DNA of 64,000 nt from Granulicella aggregans (GTDB lineage: Bacteria; Acidobacteriota; Terriglobia; Terriglobales; Acidobacteriaceae): the NCBI RefSeq assembly GCF_014203275.1, contig NZ_JACHIP010000004.1, positions 434,001 to 498,000 of the forward strand, in the 5' to 3' direction. Both the position numbers and the translations under genes were made by a program. This document shows positions 8,956 through 18,868 of the stretch, piece after piece; the first letter of the stretch is position 1, and the number at the start of each line of letters is the position of its first letter. Under the pieces are notes generated by a model that was not told where the DNA came from, did not search any database, and saw only the letters and a list, made by a program, of their open reading frames with translations.

Positions 8956-9612
8956 TTAGTTCACATCCACCTTTTGGAATCCCAGCGAATAGAGCAGCAC
9001 CGTCACGGTTGCCCGTGCGTTCTTCCGCGCCGCATCAAGAATGCCGTCTGAAAGCGCCGCCTGCTGCAATTGATCCTGTGCCTTGGCCCGCGTGTCGGAC
9101 TCCAGATTCTGGTCCGCCGCCACCAGCAGGCCGGTCGTTCGCTGGTAGACGCGCGTGTGTTGATTATCGAGCGTCGTCACGAAGAGTTGCGAAGCCGGCA
9201 GCGTCACATGAATGCTCTGCGCGGCAGAGTCGATCTTTACGTCCTCAGGCTTCAACTGCGCCAGATCGATCCCAGCAACCGATTGCCCATGCACGATCAA
9301 CAGCAGCTTATCGCCGACCAGAACATCCGGAAGCACCGAGTTTGTCTTGTTGCCTTCGACCACCGTGTCCAGCGAGTAAACGACCGTCTCCAACCGACTG
9401 AGCCGCTGAATCTTCTCGACCACCGCCGGTACCGAGGTGTCGATCGTCGTCGTCCGGCCGGCGATCAGCGCTGCAACCTTCGCCATGGGCCCAGCCGTAG
9501 CGTGGCGGATGAACAGCGCCAGAGCGACTCCGCCCAACACCAGAGCAAAGAGAAACAGGAAGAATCCGCCCCCGCCCCCGGAACTGCGCCCCGACTTGTA
9601 TTGCGTGGTCAT
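8956..9612 (-). CDS. DUF4230 family membrane-anchored protein
   Basis: The protein is 218 aa from the ATG at 9612; a GTG at 9639 would add nine residues. A Gly/Ser-rich stretch precedes a single transmembrane segment (GFFLFLFALVLGGVALALFI), then an extracytoplasmic domain. That domain matches DUF4230: VVEKIQRLSRLETVVYSLD, the G.KLLLIVHGQ strand, IDLAQLKPEDV, and a C-terminal amphipathic helix ending in VTVLLYSLGFQKVDV. The family is widespread and of unknown function. The C-terminus and lack of catalytic residues suggest a binding or structural role. Confidence 0.82.
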   Translation of the reverse strand: MTTQYKSGRSSGGGGGFFLFLFALVLGGVALALFIRHATAGPMAKVAALIAGRTTTIDTSVPAVVEKIQRLSRLETVVYSLDTVVEGNKTNSVLPDVLVGDKLLLIVHGQSVAGIDLAQLKPEDVKIDSAAQSIHVTLPASQLFVTTLDNQHTRVYQRTTGLLVAADQNLESDTRAKAQDQLQQAALSDGILDAARKNARATVTVLLYSLGFQKVDVN

Positions 9613-9776
9613 CGTCTCACTATCATAAGGAGTATTCACCCTCTTTTAGATGCAGCCCGGACTGCATGCTTGCTCCAGAGTACGCGATGCCAAAATGCAG
9701 TCTCCGCAATGCACCAAGGCGGCTGCACTTCCTGCCGACTGAGCTCTGCTGGCCGCTTGGCTACGCACCAAGAATT

Positions 9777-9830
9777 TAAGGGCATGGCTTCAGCCATGCT
9801 TTCGCCGTGCGGCTTTAGCCGCTGAGGTAC
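9777..9830 (+). repeat. REP-like palindromic repeat, copy 1
   Basis: The segment begins TTAAGGGCATGGCTTCAGCC, contains the 8+8 bp palindrome GCATGGCT-TC-AGCCATGC, and ends CGGCTTTAGCCGCTGAGGTA. A second copy is at 12696-12762 and a partial end (GCGGCTGAGGTAAC) at 54524-54537. The two-hairpin build resembles REP elements mobilised by TnpA-REP transposases, but no such gene is in the window. The rest of the 238-base gap between DPP-IV and DUF4230 shows no gene. Confidence 0.7.
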
Positions 9831-9850
9831 GTTTTCTTCCACTAAAGCTC

Positions 9851-12070
9851 TTACTTCAAGTACGTCTCAAACTGGTAAAGAATCCGATGAAACAGCTCGC
9901 TCCGCGACTCCATCCCCGCAATCGAATGCGTCTTCCTCGGGAAGAGCTGTAGATCGTAGGGAATCCCCGCATCGATCAGCGGCTGAATGAACTGGATCGT
10001 ATTCGCAATATGCACGTTGTCATCCCCCGTCCCATGCGCGATCAGCACCCGACCCTTCAGACTCTTCGCCGCAGCCACATCCGCCCCGGCGTTATAGACC
10101 GCAGCATTTTCGCTGGGTAGCCCCAGGTATCGCTCCGTATAGATCGAATCGTAGTTCCGGAAGTCCGTCACCGGAGCTACCGCCACGCCCGCCTTGATCC
10201 GGTCGGTATGCGTCATCGCATAGAGCGCGAAACTACCGCCCCAACTCCATCCCCACCAACCAATCCGCTTGGCGTCGAGCTGCGGATACTTCGCCAGCGT
10301 CTGATCCAGCGCCGCCATCTGGTCGGAAAACTGCACCGGCCCGAAGTTCCGATACGCCGCTTGCTGGAAGTCTCTCCCACGCCCGCCCATGCCCCGGTTG
10401 TCCACCTCCAGCACAGCGAATCCATGCTGCCCCATAAGCTCGTTGAAAAGATTCCCCCCGCCCCAGTCGTTGCGGATCGAAGCCGTCGGCAGCGGCCCAC
10501 CATAAGGATTCACGACCAACGGCACGCTGCCCACCGCCGAATTCGTCGGAAGCGTCAACTTCCCATAGAGCTTCGTCTTCCCATCCGCCGCCATTAGGGT
10601 GACGATCGACGAAGTCACTCCAGTCGCCGCCGGAATCGTCTTCGACCGCCAGAAGGTCTCGCACTTCTCCGAACCCGTAGCGCACACACTCGCCACCGGC
10701 GGCGTAGTCGCCGTGCTGAACTCATCGTTGAAGTGTGTCCCATCCGGCGACACCATCGCGTGATGTACCCCGTTGCCGCTCGTCAGCTTGCGCTTCCCCG
10801 TACCGTCCAGCTTCTCCGACCACAGGTTGTTCTCAAGCGGCGTTCCCTCATTCGAGGTGAAGAAGACCGTCCCAGACTTCTCGTCGAAACCGTCGAAGCC
10901 CTCCACCTCAAAATCGCCCGAGGTCAACTGCCGCTCTAACACCGAATCCGCATTCAGAGGATGCTTCTCGTCGAACTTGTGCAGGTAAAGGTGTGTATGC
11001 CCGTCCCGCCAGCTCGCAGCCAGAAATCGCCCATGCGGCAGAAATGTAACGTCATAGTTCTCATCGAGATACTTCGCGTCGGTATTCGAATAGACCAGCC
11101 GCGACTTACCCGACTTCACATCCGCAAAGTAAAGATTCTCGTTGTGGTTGTCTCGCGTCAGCACCTCAACAAAGACTGTCTCCGCATCCACCCACCCAAA
11201 TCGAGGAATCGAGTCATTCCCCGCGCTGAACGGAACCTCGATAAACTTCGTCCCTCCACCCTTCGCCGAAACCACGCCCACCCGCACAGCTGGGTTCGGA
11301 TCGCCCGGCTGCGGATACCGCTGCATATCCACGCCCGCGTGCGTTGGAATCCAGTCGACGATAGGGAATTGCGGCACCTTCGCCTCGTCCATCTCCAGGT
11401 ACGCAATCGCCTTCGAATCCGGCGACCAGAAGTAGTTGCTCCGTACGTCGAGTTCTTCCAGGTAGATCCAGTCCACCTCGCCGTTCAGCATGGCATCGCT
11501 GCCGTCCGTCGTCAGCGCAGTCTCATTCCCGTCTTTGTTCCCAACCGGATGCACATAAAGGTTGTGCCCGCGCAGATACGACACCGATCGCGCATCCGGC
11601 GAAAACTTCGCGTCGCTCCCCGATCCTGCGCCGGTATCGACGATCATCGTCCCGGCCCCGTCCGAGATCGAATACAGCCACAGCCTCCCACCCTTATCCA
11701 GCAGCAGGTGCTTCGAGTCATCCGCCCAAAGAAAGCTCGACATCCCATACCGCTCGCGATGGTCCTTGTCCTTCTCGTTGACTGCATCCGAAGTCAACGC
11801 ATCCAACTGCGCCTTCGTCGCCAGCACACTGGCCTTGCCCGTCGCTGCGTCGACCTGAACAATGTCGCCCGCCGCACCCGCCACGCTCGCATCCGTCGCC
11901 ATAAACGTCAGCCGCTTCCCATCGGGACTCCAGCTACCGCCGCGAGGCAGATTCCCGGTCGGGTTGCTGTTCGCAAACTCCACTGTGCGAGTAGCGTGAT
12001 CAGGCGTTTGAGCGAAGACAGAGACCGCAAATACGGCCGGTAGCAGGGCAAGAGGAAGAAATCGTCTCAT
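9851..12070 (-). CDS. Dipeptidyl peptidase IV, peptidase family S9B
   Basis: This 739-aa serine exopeptidase has a Sec signal peptide (residues 1-20, ending VSVFAQ) and is likely periplasmic. Residues about 45-460 form the DPPIV_N beta-propeller (GGSWSPDGKRLTF, YFWSPDSKAIAY). The double-Glu motif that holds the peptide amino end is present as DWIYLEELD. The C-terminal alpha/beta-hydrolase domain carries the nucleophile in GWSWGGS, the acid in AHGTGDDNVH, and the catalytic His in PRKTHSI. It should release X-Pro or X-Ala dipeptides for peptide scavenging. The gene stands alone, with repeats in the flanking region downstream. Confidence 0.93.
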   Translation of the reverse strand: MRRFLPLALLPAVFAVSVFAQTPDHATRTVEFANSNPTGNLPRGGSWSPDGKRLTFMATDASVAGAAGDIVQVDAATGKASVLATKAQLDALTSDAVNEKDKDHRERYGMSSFLWADDSKHLLLDKGGRLWLYSISDGAGTMIVDTGAGSGSDAKFSPDARSVSYLRGHNLYVHPVGNKDGNETALTTDGSDAMLNGEVDWIYLEELDVRSNYFWSPDSKAIAYLEMDEAKVPQFPIVDWIPTHAGVDMQRYPQPGDPNPAVRVGVVSAKGGGTKFIEVPFSAGNDSIPRFGWVDAETVFVEVLTRDNHNENLYFADVKSGKSRLVYSNTDAKYLDENYDVTFLPHGRFLAASWRDGHTHLYLHKFDEKHPLNADSVLERQLTSGDFEVEGFDGFDEKSGTVFFTSNEGTPLENNLWSEKLDGTGKRKLTSGNGVHHAMVSPDGTHFNDEFSTATTPPVASVCATGSEKCETFWRSKTIPAATGVTSSIVTLMAADGKTKLYGKLTLPTNSAVGSVPLVVNPYGGPLPTASIRNDWGGGNLFNELMGQHGFAVLEVDNRGMGGRGRDFQQAAYRNFGPVQFSDQMAALDQTLAKYPQLDAKRIGWWGWSWGGSFALYAMTHTDRIKAGVAVAPVTDFRNYDSIYTERYLGLPSENAAVYNAGADVAAAKSLKGRVLIAHGTGDDNVHIANTIQFIQPLIDAGIPYDLQLFPRKTHSIAGMESRSELFHRILYQFETYLK

Positions 12071-12220
12071 AAGAGTGATCCAAGTCTAACGGCTGCTGCT
12101 CCAAAACTCGCTTCGGATGAAACGATCCGCCACTCCCGTTCACCCTTTCTTGCCCCCCGGATCGAATCGGCAACTTCACCAATCAAGAGCGGACCGCGTG
12201 GCAGAATTGGAGCCCTCCCC

Positions 12221-12397
12221 ATGTCCGACACGCTTGTCGCCTATGTCATCTCCGTGGTAATCCTCGCCGTGCTGGCGCTCTCCGTTCCCTGCATTGAGCT
12301 GCTGGCAAGGCTGCTGCGAACACCGCTTCGCGACGAGGGCGAAAGTTTGTCCCAGTCTTCCCTGAAATCGCGCGGCAACTCCCACAAGGTCGCCTGA
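12221..12397 (+). CDS. Possible 58-aa single-pass membrane protein
   Basis: An ATG at 12221 opens a 58-codon frame: MSDTLVAYVISVVILAVLAL and then a basic, Ser-rich tail ending SRGNSHKVA. The first 30 residues form one convincing hydrophobic helix. A GGAG lies 9 bases upstream. It is divergent from the DPP-IV gene. There is no family match I can name, so it is a modest call. Confidence 0.4.
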   Translation: MSDTLVAYVISVVILAVLALSVPCIELLARLLRTPLRDEGESLSQSSLKSRGNSHKVA

Positions 12398-12484
12398 AAT
12401 ATGGCCTACACCAAAACGGGCGTTACCCAGCACCTCACGCTAGATGCGGTCGAAAAACGCAGCATTTCTATTTGCGTTAGATAG

Positions 12485-12700
12485 ATGCGGCTGACGATCA
12501 ATATTCCTGATGACATCCATCGAAGCCTCAAGATCAAGGCTGCAAAGGAGGGTACGACGATGCATGCGCTGCTTTTGCAGGGCATCGACGACCACCTGAA
12601 AAGCAAAATTATCACGGTCCCCACGGCGATCATATGCAGGACGATCCTCAGCCGAAGAAGTAGCGTACCTTGTCAGGACCCTGGAAAGCGCTCCGCTTAA
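12485..12700 (+). CDS. Ribbon-helix-helix (antitoxin-like) protein, possibly decayed
   Basis: Residues 1-38 (LTINIPDDIHRSLKIKAAKE, then GTTMHALLLQGIDDHL) fit the Arc/ParD/HicB-like ribbon-helix-helix fold: a beta strand for DNA contact and two helices. Such proteins are usually antitoxins or small repressors. The 30-residue tail after HLKSK looks unrelated, and its stop codon lies in the first bases of a REP-like repeat (12696), so the original C-terminus may be lost. No toxin gene lies beside it. There is no ribosome-binding site before the ATG. It may be a remnant. Confidence 0.5.
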   Translation: MRLTINIPDDIHRSLKIKAAKEGTTMHALLLQGIDDHLKSKIITVPTAIICRTILSRRSSVPCQDPGKRSA

Positions 12701-12762
12701 GGGCACGGCTTCAGCCATGTCGCAGATACTTCTTTGCGCTTCGGCTTCAGCCGCTGAGGTAC
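12696..12762 (+). repeat. REP-like palindromic repeat, copy 2
   Basis: This copy starts CTTAAGGGCACGGCTTCAGC and ends CGGCTTCAGCCGCTGAGGTA, matching the element at 9777-9830 at both ends with a longer, different middle. It lies just downstream of pyrG and supplies the stop codon of the RHH-like ORF. Confidence 0.7.
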
Positions 12763-12795
12763 AGCTCTTGTTCCGCCAAGTCTCTCTTAGGACAT

Positions 12796-14688
<1,893 letters not shown>

Positions 14689-15807
14689 TCACGAGGGAAG
14701 CAATGGCGACGCAATTCGCCTCTGCCCCGAGTAAGGCGAGATGCCATTCCGCCCATTCGCCTTGACCGTATACATCGCCGTATCCGCATGTTGCAGGATC
14801 TGCTCAACTTCGAGGCCGGAGTCGGGATAGATGCAGAGTCCTATGCTGACCGTGATGACCAGCAGACGGTCTCCGATGTTAATGGGGGCGGATACGGCTT
14901 CGAGGATCTTTTGGGCGCACCGGTCGACCTCCTCCATACTCTTGAAATCCGGCAGAACGATGATGAACTCATCTCCGCCCAGCCGCGCGACGGTGTCGGT
15001 CTCGCGAACCGAGGCCAGCAGACGCTTTGCCAGGGCGGACAGCAGGGCATCGCCGACGGCGTGCCCAAGGGTGTCGTTGATGCCCTTGAAATGGTCGACA
15101 TCGACCATCAAGACGGCGACCTTATGGTTGTCGCGACGAGCCCGTGAGATGTCATTGTTAAGCCGCGCATAAAGCAACGTCCGGTTGGGAAGGCCGGTGA
15201 GCTGATCGTAGTGAGCTAGAAAATTGACGTGATCACTGATCTTCTTGCGCTCAGTGAAGTCGCGGCTCGTCACAGCGACGTTATTGCCAATCTTGACCGC
15301 CTGGATGTGGATCCAGGTGGCGTGAATCGTGTCGTCATCGATGAAAATCTCGTCGACGTAGGGAACCCCGGTGCGCACGACCTCTTTGTAGCGTTCGAGA
15401 ACGCCGGACGAGACCGCGTAGGGGCGAACCTCTGAGAGGACCTTTCCCAGGAACTGTTCGCGCGGAGTTCTAAGGCGGCGTTCCGCGGCGAGGTTGATAA
15501 AGCCAAAGCGGAAGTCGACGATCTCGCCAGCTGCGTCGAAGATTCCTTCAAAGATGTAAAAGTCGTCGAGGTTGTTCTCCGCAACATTGCGGAATGTATC
15601 GGCGTGCCGCGATGGAGTAGGCGAAAGTCGGCTCTTGAGCGCAAAGGAGACTGGTGCCGCGACGAAAGCCGCGAGAAGCTGAGCCAGGATAAGACGGCCG
15701 GGAAGAAGGATGGATGCGAATTGCTCAAGGATAAAGAACAGAACCACAGTGATAGTCAGGAATAGAACCACTCCGACTTTTTGAGAATGATGCTTTCGCG
15801 TATTCAA
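14689..15807 (-). CDS. Diguanylate cyclase: two TM segments, PAS, GGDEF
   Basis: The protein makes cyclic di-GMP. I place the start at a TTG (15807) with GAGGTGGG 5 bases upstream, giving 372 aa; no ATG lies between there and the far upstream ATG at 16071, whose extension is Arg-rich and unlike a domain. Two hydrophobic segments (about residues 12-33 and 38-60) anchor it in the membrane. A PAS-like region follows (about 80-195: FYIFEGIFDAAGEIVDFRFG, ending TSRDFTERKKI), then a GGDEF domain (about 205-360: HYDQLTGLPNRTL). The active site is intact, GGDEF at 14965-14979, with an inhibitory RxxD site (RETD) five residues before it. It runs divergently from the YraN gene. Confidence 0.88.
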   Translation of the reverse strand: MNTRKHHSQKVGVVLFLTITVVLFFILEQFASILLPGRLILAQLLAAFVAAPVSFALKSRLSPTPSRHADTFRNVAENNLDDFYIFEGIFDAAGEIVDFRFGFINLAAERRLRTPREQFLGKVLSEVRPYAVSSGVLERYKEVVRTGVPYVDEIFIDDDTIHATWIHIQAVKIGNNVAVTSRDFTERKKISDHVNFLAHYDQLTGLPNRTLLYARLNNDISRARRDNHKVAVLMVDVDHFKGINDTLGHAVGDALLSALAKRLLASVRETDTVARLGGDEFIIVLPDFKSMEEVDRCAQKILEAVSAPINIGDRLLVITVSIGLCIYPDSGLEVEQILQHADTAMYTVKANGRNGISPYSGQRRIASPLLPS

Positions 15808-16057
15808 GGGGGCCCACCTCGACCGCCTCCGGGAAGCAGGTGCTGCCTGGAACGTCGGCCTTTTACTCGAGTGTATCTGCCCCTTGTGCGATACGGATGC
15901 CAACCTCCCTCCACGGAAAGCGAACGGATCGCCGATCTTTGACGAACTCCTGTCGCCATCCGGCTTTCGGAGAAATGAGCCGCCCGCCGCAAACTTTTCT
16001 CGCCAACCACGCCGCACCGGGACTATGCTAAACGCCACCAGAACCTCGGAGGCGATC

Positions 16058-16573
16058 ATGTCGCGATCCATGCCGATGGATACAAAGGCCGTGCCATTGC
16101 ACTCGCACCCGGCCCCCGGAATTGAGCAGAGTCTGCTTCACGGCATCGACTCTCTAGCCACAAAACTCGGCCGCGCCAGCCAGACCCCGGCACACCTGCT
16201 CACCGGTCTCCACGGTGAAGAGGAAGCTCTCTTCTACCTGCGAAATCGTAACTACACCGTCGTTGCCCGCCGCTGGCAGACACCGCGTCTCCCTGGCGAT
16301 GTCGACCTCGTTGCCTGGGACGGTCCCTGCCTCTGTTTCATCGAAGTCAAAACCCGCACCGGCCGCCACATCGTTCCCGCCGAGTTCGCCGTGGACCAGC
16401 ACAAGCAGCGGGTCCTGCGCTCCCTCGCTCGCGTCTTCTGCAAGCGTTTCGCCGAGCACACAAGATCCCAGATCCCCATTCGCTTCGACGTCGTTGCTGT
16501 CTACCTGCCCCCGGCAGCCGCCGGTCGCGTCGCACCCGAAATTGAGCACTTCACCTCGGCCTTCCCTTATTGA
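16058..16573 (+). CDS. YraN/UPF0102 family endonuclease-like protein
   Basis: The protein is 171 aa from the ATG at 16058, which has GGAGG 5 bases upstream; the longer open frame from 15884 is not needed. The core from about residue 45 shows the family pattern: GLHGEEEALFYLRNRNYTVV, GDVDLVAWD and FIEVKTRTG, the D-ExK arrangement of a restriction-endonuclease-like fold. YraN proteins are common but poorly understood and may act on DNA in recombination or repair. The 40-residue N-terminal extension is specific to this protein. Confidence 0.88.
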   Translation: MSRSMPMDTKAVPLHSHPAPGIEQSLLHGIDSLATKLGRASQTPAHLLTGLHGEEEALFYLRNRNYTVVARRWQTPRLPGDVDLVAWDGPCLCFIEVKTRTGRHIVPAEFAVDQHKQRVLRSLARVFCKRFAEHTRSQIPIRFDVVAVYLPPAAAGRVAPEIEHFTSAFPY

Positions 16574-16641
16574 TCTGAACTCCATCGTCCTGATGGAACA
16601 GACAGCCGCGCTTCGGTGTCTAATAAGTTTGAGGCCCCGAG

Positions 16642-17112
16642 ATGACCCTGCTGAACGCCCCCGCCTATAACACTGCCCGCGAAAACCTCAAGCGCAACGT
16701 GATCGTTGGCGCAATCGTCGCAATTCTGCTGGGTTCGGTCCTTGCCGTCCTCGGCTATGTGCTCGGCCATGGCTGGTTCTTCACCAACCTTCCCGTGGAG
16801 CACCACGTGAAGGTCTTCATGGAAACAGTACAGTCCGGCGACTACGCCAAGGCCTACGGCATCTGGGAGAACGACGCCGACTGGCAACAGCATCCGCAGA
16901 AGTACGACTACAAGCTGCAACGCTTCACCGAAGACTGGAGCACCGCCAGCGACTGGGGCGGCCCGGTAAAGACCTTCCACATCGACGTCTCCAAGCGCGA
17001 CAAGACCGGTGTTGTCGTCGCCGTCACCATCAACGGGAAGAAGCGTTTCTTCGTCAAGCGCGAGAGCAAAGACGGCACGCTCGACTACTTCCCCAACGAG
17101 ATCGTCTACTAA
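16642..17112 (+). CDS. Membrane-anchored protein, function unknown
   Basis: This 156-aa protein has a short cytoplasmic N-terminus, one hydrophobic segment (residues about 20-44, VIVGAIVAILLGSVLAVLGY), and an outside domain. That domain (HHVKVFMETVQSGDYAKAYG then IWENDADWQQHP) looks like the small alpha+beta DUF4878/NTF2-like fold seen in lipoproteins, but I cannot assign it firmly. A GAGG lies 7 bases before the ATG. It follows the YraN gene by 68 bases and may share its transcript. Confidence 0.7.
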   Translation: MTLLNAPAYNTARENLKRNVIVGAIVAILLGSVLAVLGYVLGHGWFFTNLPVEHHVKVFMETVQSGDYAKAYGIWENDADWQQHPQKYDYKLQRFTEDWSTASDWGGPVKTFHIDVSKRDKTGVVVAVTINGKKRFFVKRESKDGTLDYFPNEIVY

Positions 17113-17147
17113 CTGGAAGCTTCTGCAACCCGCTCGCACGTAAGAAA

Positions 17148-17195
17148 CGTCATCTCGGCCGAAGCGCAGCGGAGTGGAGAGGCCCCCGCATTTTC
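17148..17195 (+). repeat. GTCATC-type dispersed repeat
   Basis: A clear copy: CGTCATCTCGGCCGAAGCGC, then GGAGTGGAGAGGCCCCCGCA. It lies 35 bases after the membrane-protein gene, immediately before a hairpin repeat. Confidence 0.7.
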
Positions 17196-17222
17196 ACTTT
17201 ACCCGCGAGCCTCATACAGTCC

Positions 17223-17267
17223 GTGGCCCATTCATCGCAGCATCATCGCGATGCATGGGACCGCCAC
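17223..17267 (+). repeat. Covarying hairpin repeat, copy a (TCATCGC stem)
   Basis: GTGGCCCATTCATCGCAGCA and then TCGCGATGCATGGGACCGCC form a stem-loop. It lies 26 bases beyond the 3' end of the HD-GYP gene that comes in on the minus strand. The outer GTGxCCCA and TGGGACxG are shared with the other copies. Confidence 0.65.
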
Positions 17268-17293
17268 CAAATTATTCAACTGAACCGAGTTCC

Positions 17294-18709
17294 CTACGCC
17301 GGAATCTTAGCTGTCTGCAGACCCGTTAGCAGCGCCTCAAAGCACTCCGGGTCGAGCTTCGTGGGAATGTCCTTCCGCATGATCGCGCTCACCTGGCCAA
17401 GGTCCAGACTCTCGCGGTACGGTCTCTCCTCCGAGAGCGCGGCATACACGTCGGCGACCGCGATGATGCGCGACTCCAACGAAAGCTCTGCCGCCGACAG
17501 GTGATTCGGATATCCGGTTCCGTCCAGCTTCTCGTGGTGCGCTCCCGCTATCTGCGCCATCAGCCGGAAAGAGGGAATGCGCTCCAGGATCTGCTGCGTA
17601 AGCGCCGGATGCTCCTTCACCACGCTGAACTCTTCATTCGTCAGCTTGCTCGGCTTGTCCAGGATGGAGTTCGGCACGCGCAGCTTGCCCAGGTCATGCA
17701 GCAGCGCCGCCCGATGGATCAACTTCGTCCGATCGGCGGAGAGGCCAATCGAATTCGCAATGGTTAGCGCCGCCTCCGCGACACCCATGGAGTGACGGCT
17801 GGTGAATGGGGACTTTGCGTCGACCACGTCGGAGAACGCCTCGCAGATGTTGTCGATCTTGTCCGCGCCCAGTGGCACCGTATCGGAGGGCTGATAGGCG
17901 AGCACCGTGTCCCGCGTCGTGCCTTCGCTATCGCCGGCCAGGCAGTTAGACCACAGCTTCCCCCGTTTGTGCAGCGACACCGCAACCCGCACCAGCTCCG
18001 GATCGAACCACTTTCCGCTCCGCTCTTCCAACACTAGGATCGCCTGCTCCGTGCCCTTTTCTGTCGCAAACACGTCAAGATGCTGCGCCACAGCAGCGAT
18101 CCGCGCCAGCAGCGGGATGCGCTCGCCACGCCAGCCGCTTGGATACCCGGTGCCGTCCCAATGCTCATCGAGGCAGCGTACCGCCTCGGCCGTCGCCTGT
18201 CCCAACCCGATCTTTGCCACGATCTTCGCGCCGCGGTCGCAGCGAAGGCCGATCATCTCTTCGTTATTCTTGTGTTGGGCGCGCCCAATCTGCGCGATGC
18301 GCAGCACCCGTTCCAGTGCATTGCCGTCCGGCAGCACGTTGTTCCACATCAGCTTCAACGTCGAAAGCTTCGGCTTGCCCGGCTGCGTCCAGTCCTCCAG
18401 CTTCACGCCCGCCTTCAACGCCCGGTCATCGCCGCCGCCGACAATCTGACACATGCGCGCCGAATTGCTACTGCACCCAACGTCCTTCAGCAGCAGCGCG
18501 AAATAGAGGTCGCTCTGCTGAAACTCGTTCAGCCTCGCCTCGGCTGCGATTCGCATGCCCAGCACGCAACTGCGCAGCGCATGGCCGGCGACAGCGCCTT
18601 CGGTTAAGTCCAGCGCAAAGGAGAGGGCCGAGATAATCTCGGGCATGTCGATGGTCTGAGCGTGGTGGGCGTCAAGGTCAAACGTGGCGTCAGTTGCGGT
18701 CAGCATCAT
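17294..18709 (-). CDS. HD-GYP c-di-GMP phosphodiesterase-like protein with duplicated domain (paralogue 1)
   Basis: The protein is 471 aa from the ATG at 18709, with AGGA 6 bases upstream. The C-terminal part (about residues 265-470) is a full HD-GYP domain: HSMGVAEAA, LLHDLGKLRVPNSILDK, KEHPALTQQILERI, and GAHHEKLDGTGYPNHL. It should hydrolyse cyclic di-GMP. The N-terminal part (about 35-230) repeats the layout in worn form: GHALRSCVLGMRIA, LLLKDVG in place of HD, then DEHWDGTGYP and RIAAVAQHLDVF. The changed HD pair means this half is probably not catalytic. No membrane segment or receiver domain is present. A close paralogue lies next to it in the same direction. Confidence 0.88.
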   Translation of the reverse strand: MMLTATDATFDLDAHHAQTIDMPEIISALSFALDLTEGAVAGHALRSCVLGMRIAAEARLNEFQQSDLYFALLLKDVGCSSNSARMCQIVGGGDDRALKAGVKLEDWTQPGKPKLSTLKLMWNNVLPDGNALERVLRIAQIGRAQHKNNEEMIGLRCDRGAKIVAKIGLGQATAEAVRCLDEHWDGTGYPSGWRGERIPLLARIAAVAQHLDVFATEKGTEQAILVLEERSGKWFDPELVRVAVSLHKRGKLWSNCLAGDSEGTTRDTVLAYQPSDTVPLGADKIDNICEAFSDVVDAKSPFTSRHSMGVAEAALTIANSIGLSADRTKLIHRAALLHDLGKLRVPNSILDKPSKLTNEEFSVVKEHPALTQQILERIPSFRLMAQIAGAHHEKLDGTGYPNHLSAAELSLESRIIAVADVYAALSEERPYRESLDLGQVSAIMRKDIPTKLDPECFEALLTGLQTAKIPA

Positions 18710-18868
18710 GGGGTTTCCTGATCGATGTCTTCTGCGGTGTGGCGCCATGAAGCGATCATCGGCGCGAGGTTAAGAGCAATGATGAGGTCCCGGTACTTCG
18801 GTGTATCTGGCCTCACCAACAGGGATCAATCTACGGTCGGTTTCTAAAATCGAACGGTCTTCTGAAAC

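Noticed and set aside
9636..9842. 68-aa ORF on the minus strand
   Set aside because: Most of it is the REP-like repeat; no ribosome-binding site or family match.
10961..12043. 360-aa open frame on the plus strand
   Set aside because: Antisense to DPP-IV; Arg/His-rich, as expected for a GC-rich shadow frame.
15808..16071. N-terminal extension of the diguanylate cyclase to an ATG at 16071
   Set aside because: The extension is Arg-rich with no domain and overlaps the promoter region of the YraN gene; a TTG with a good ribosome-binding site lies at the expected place.
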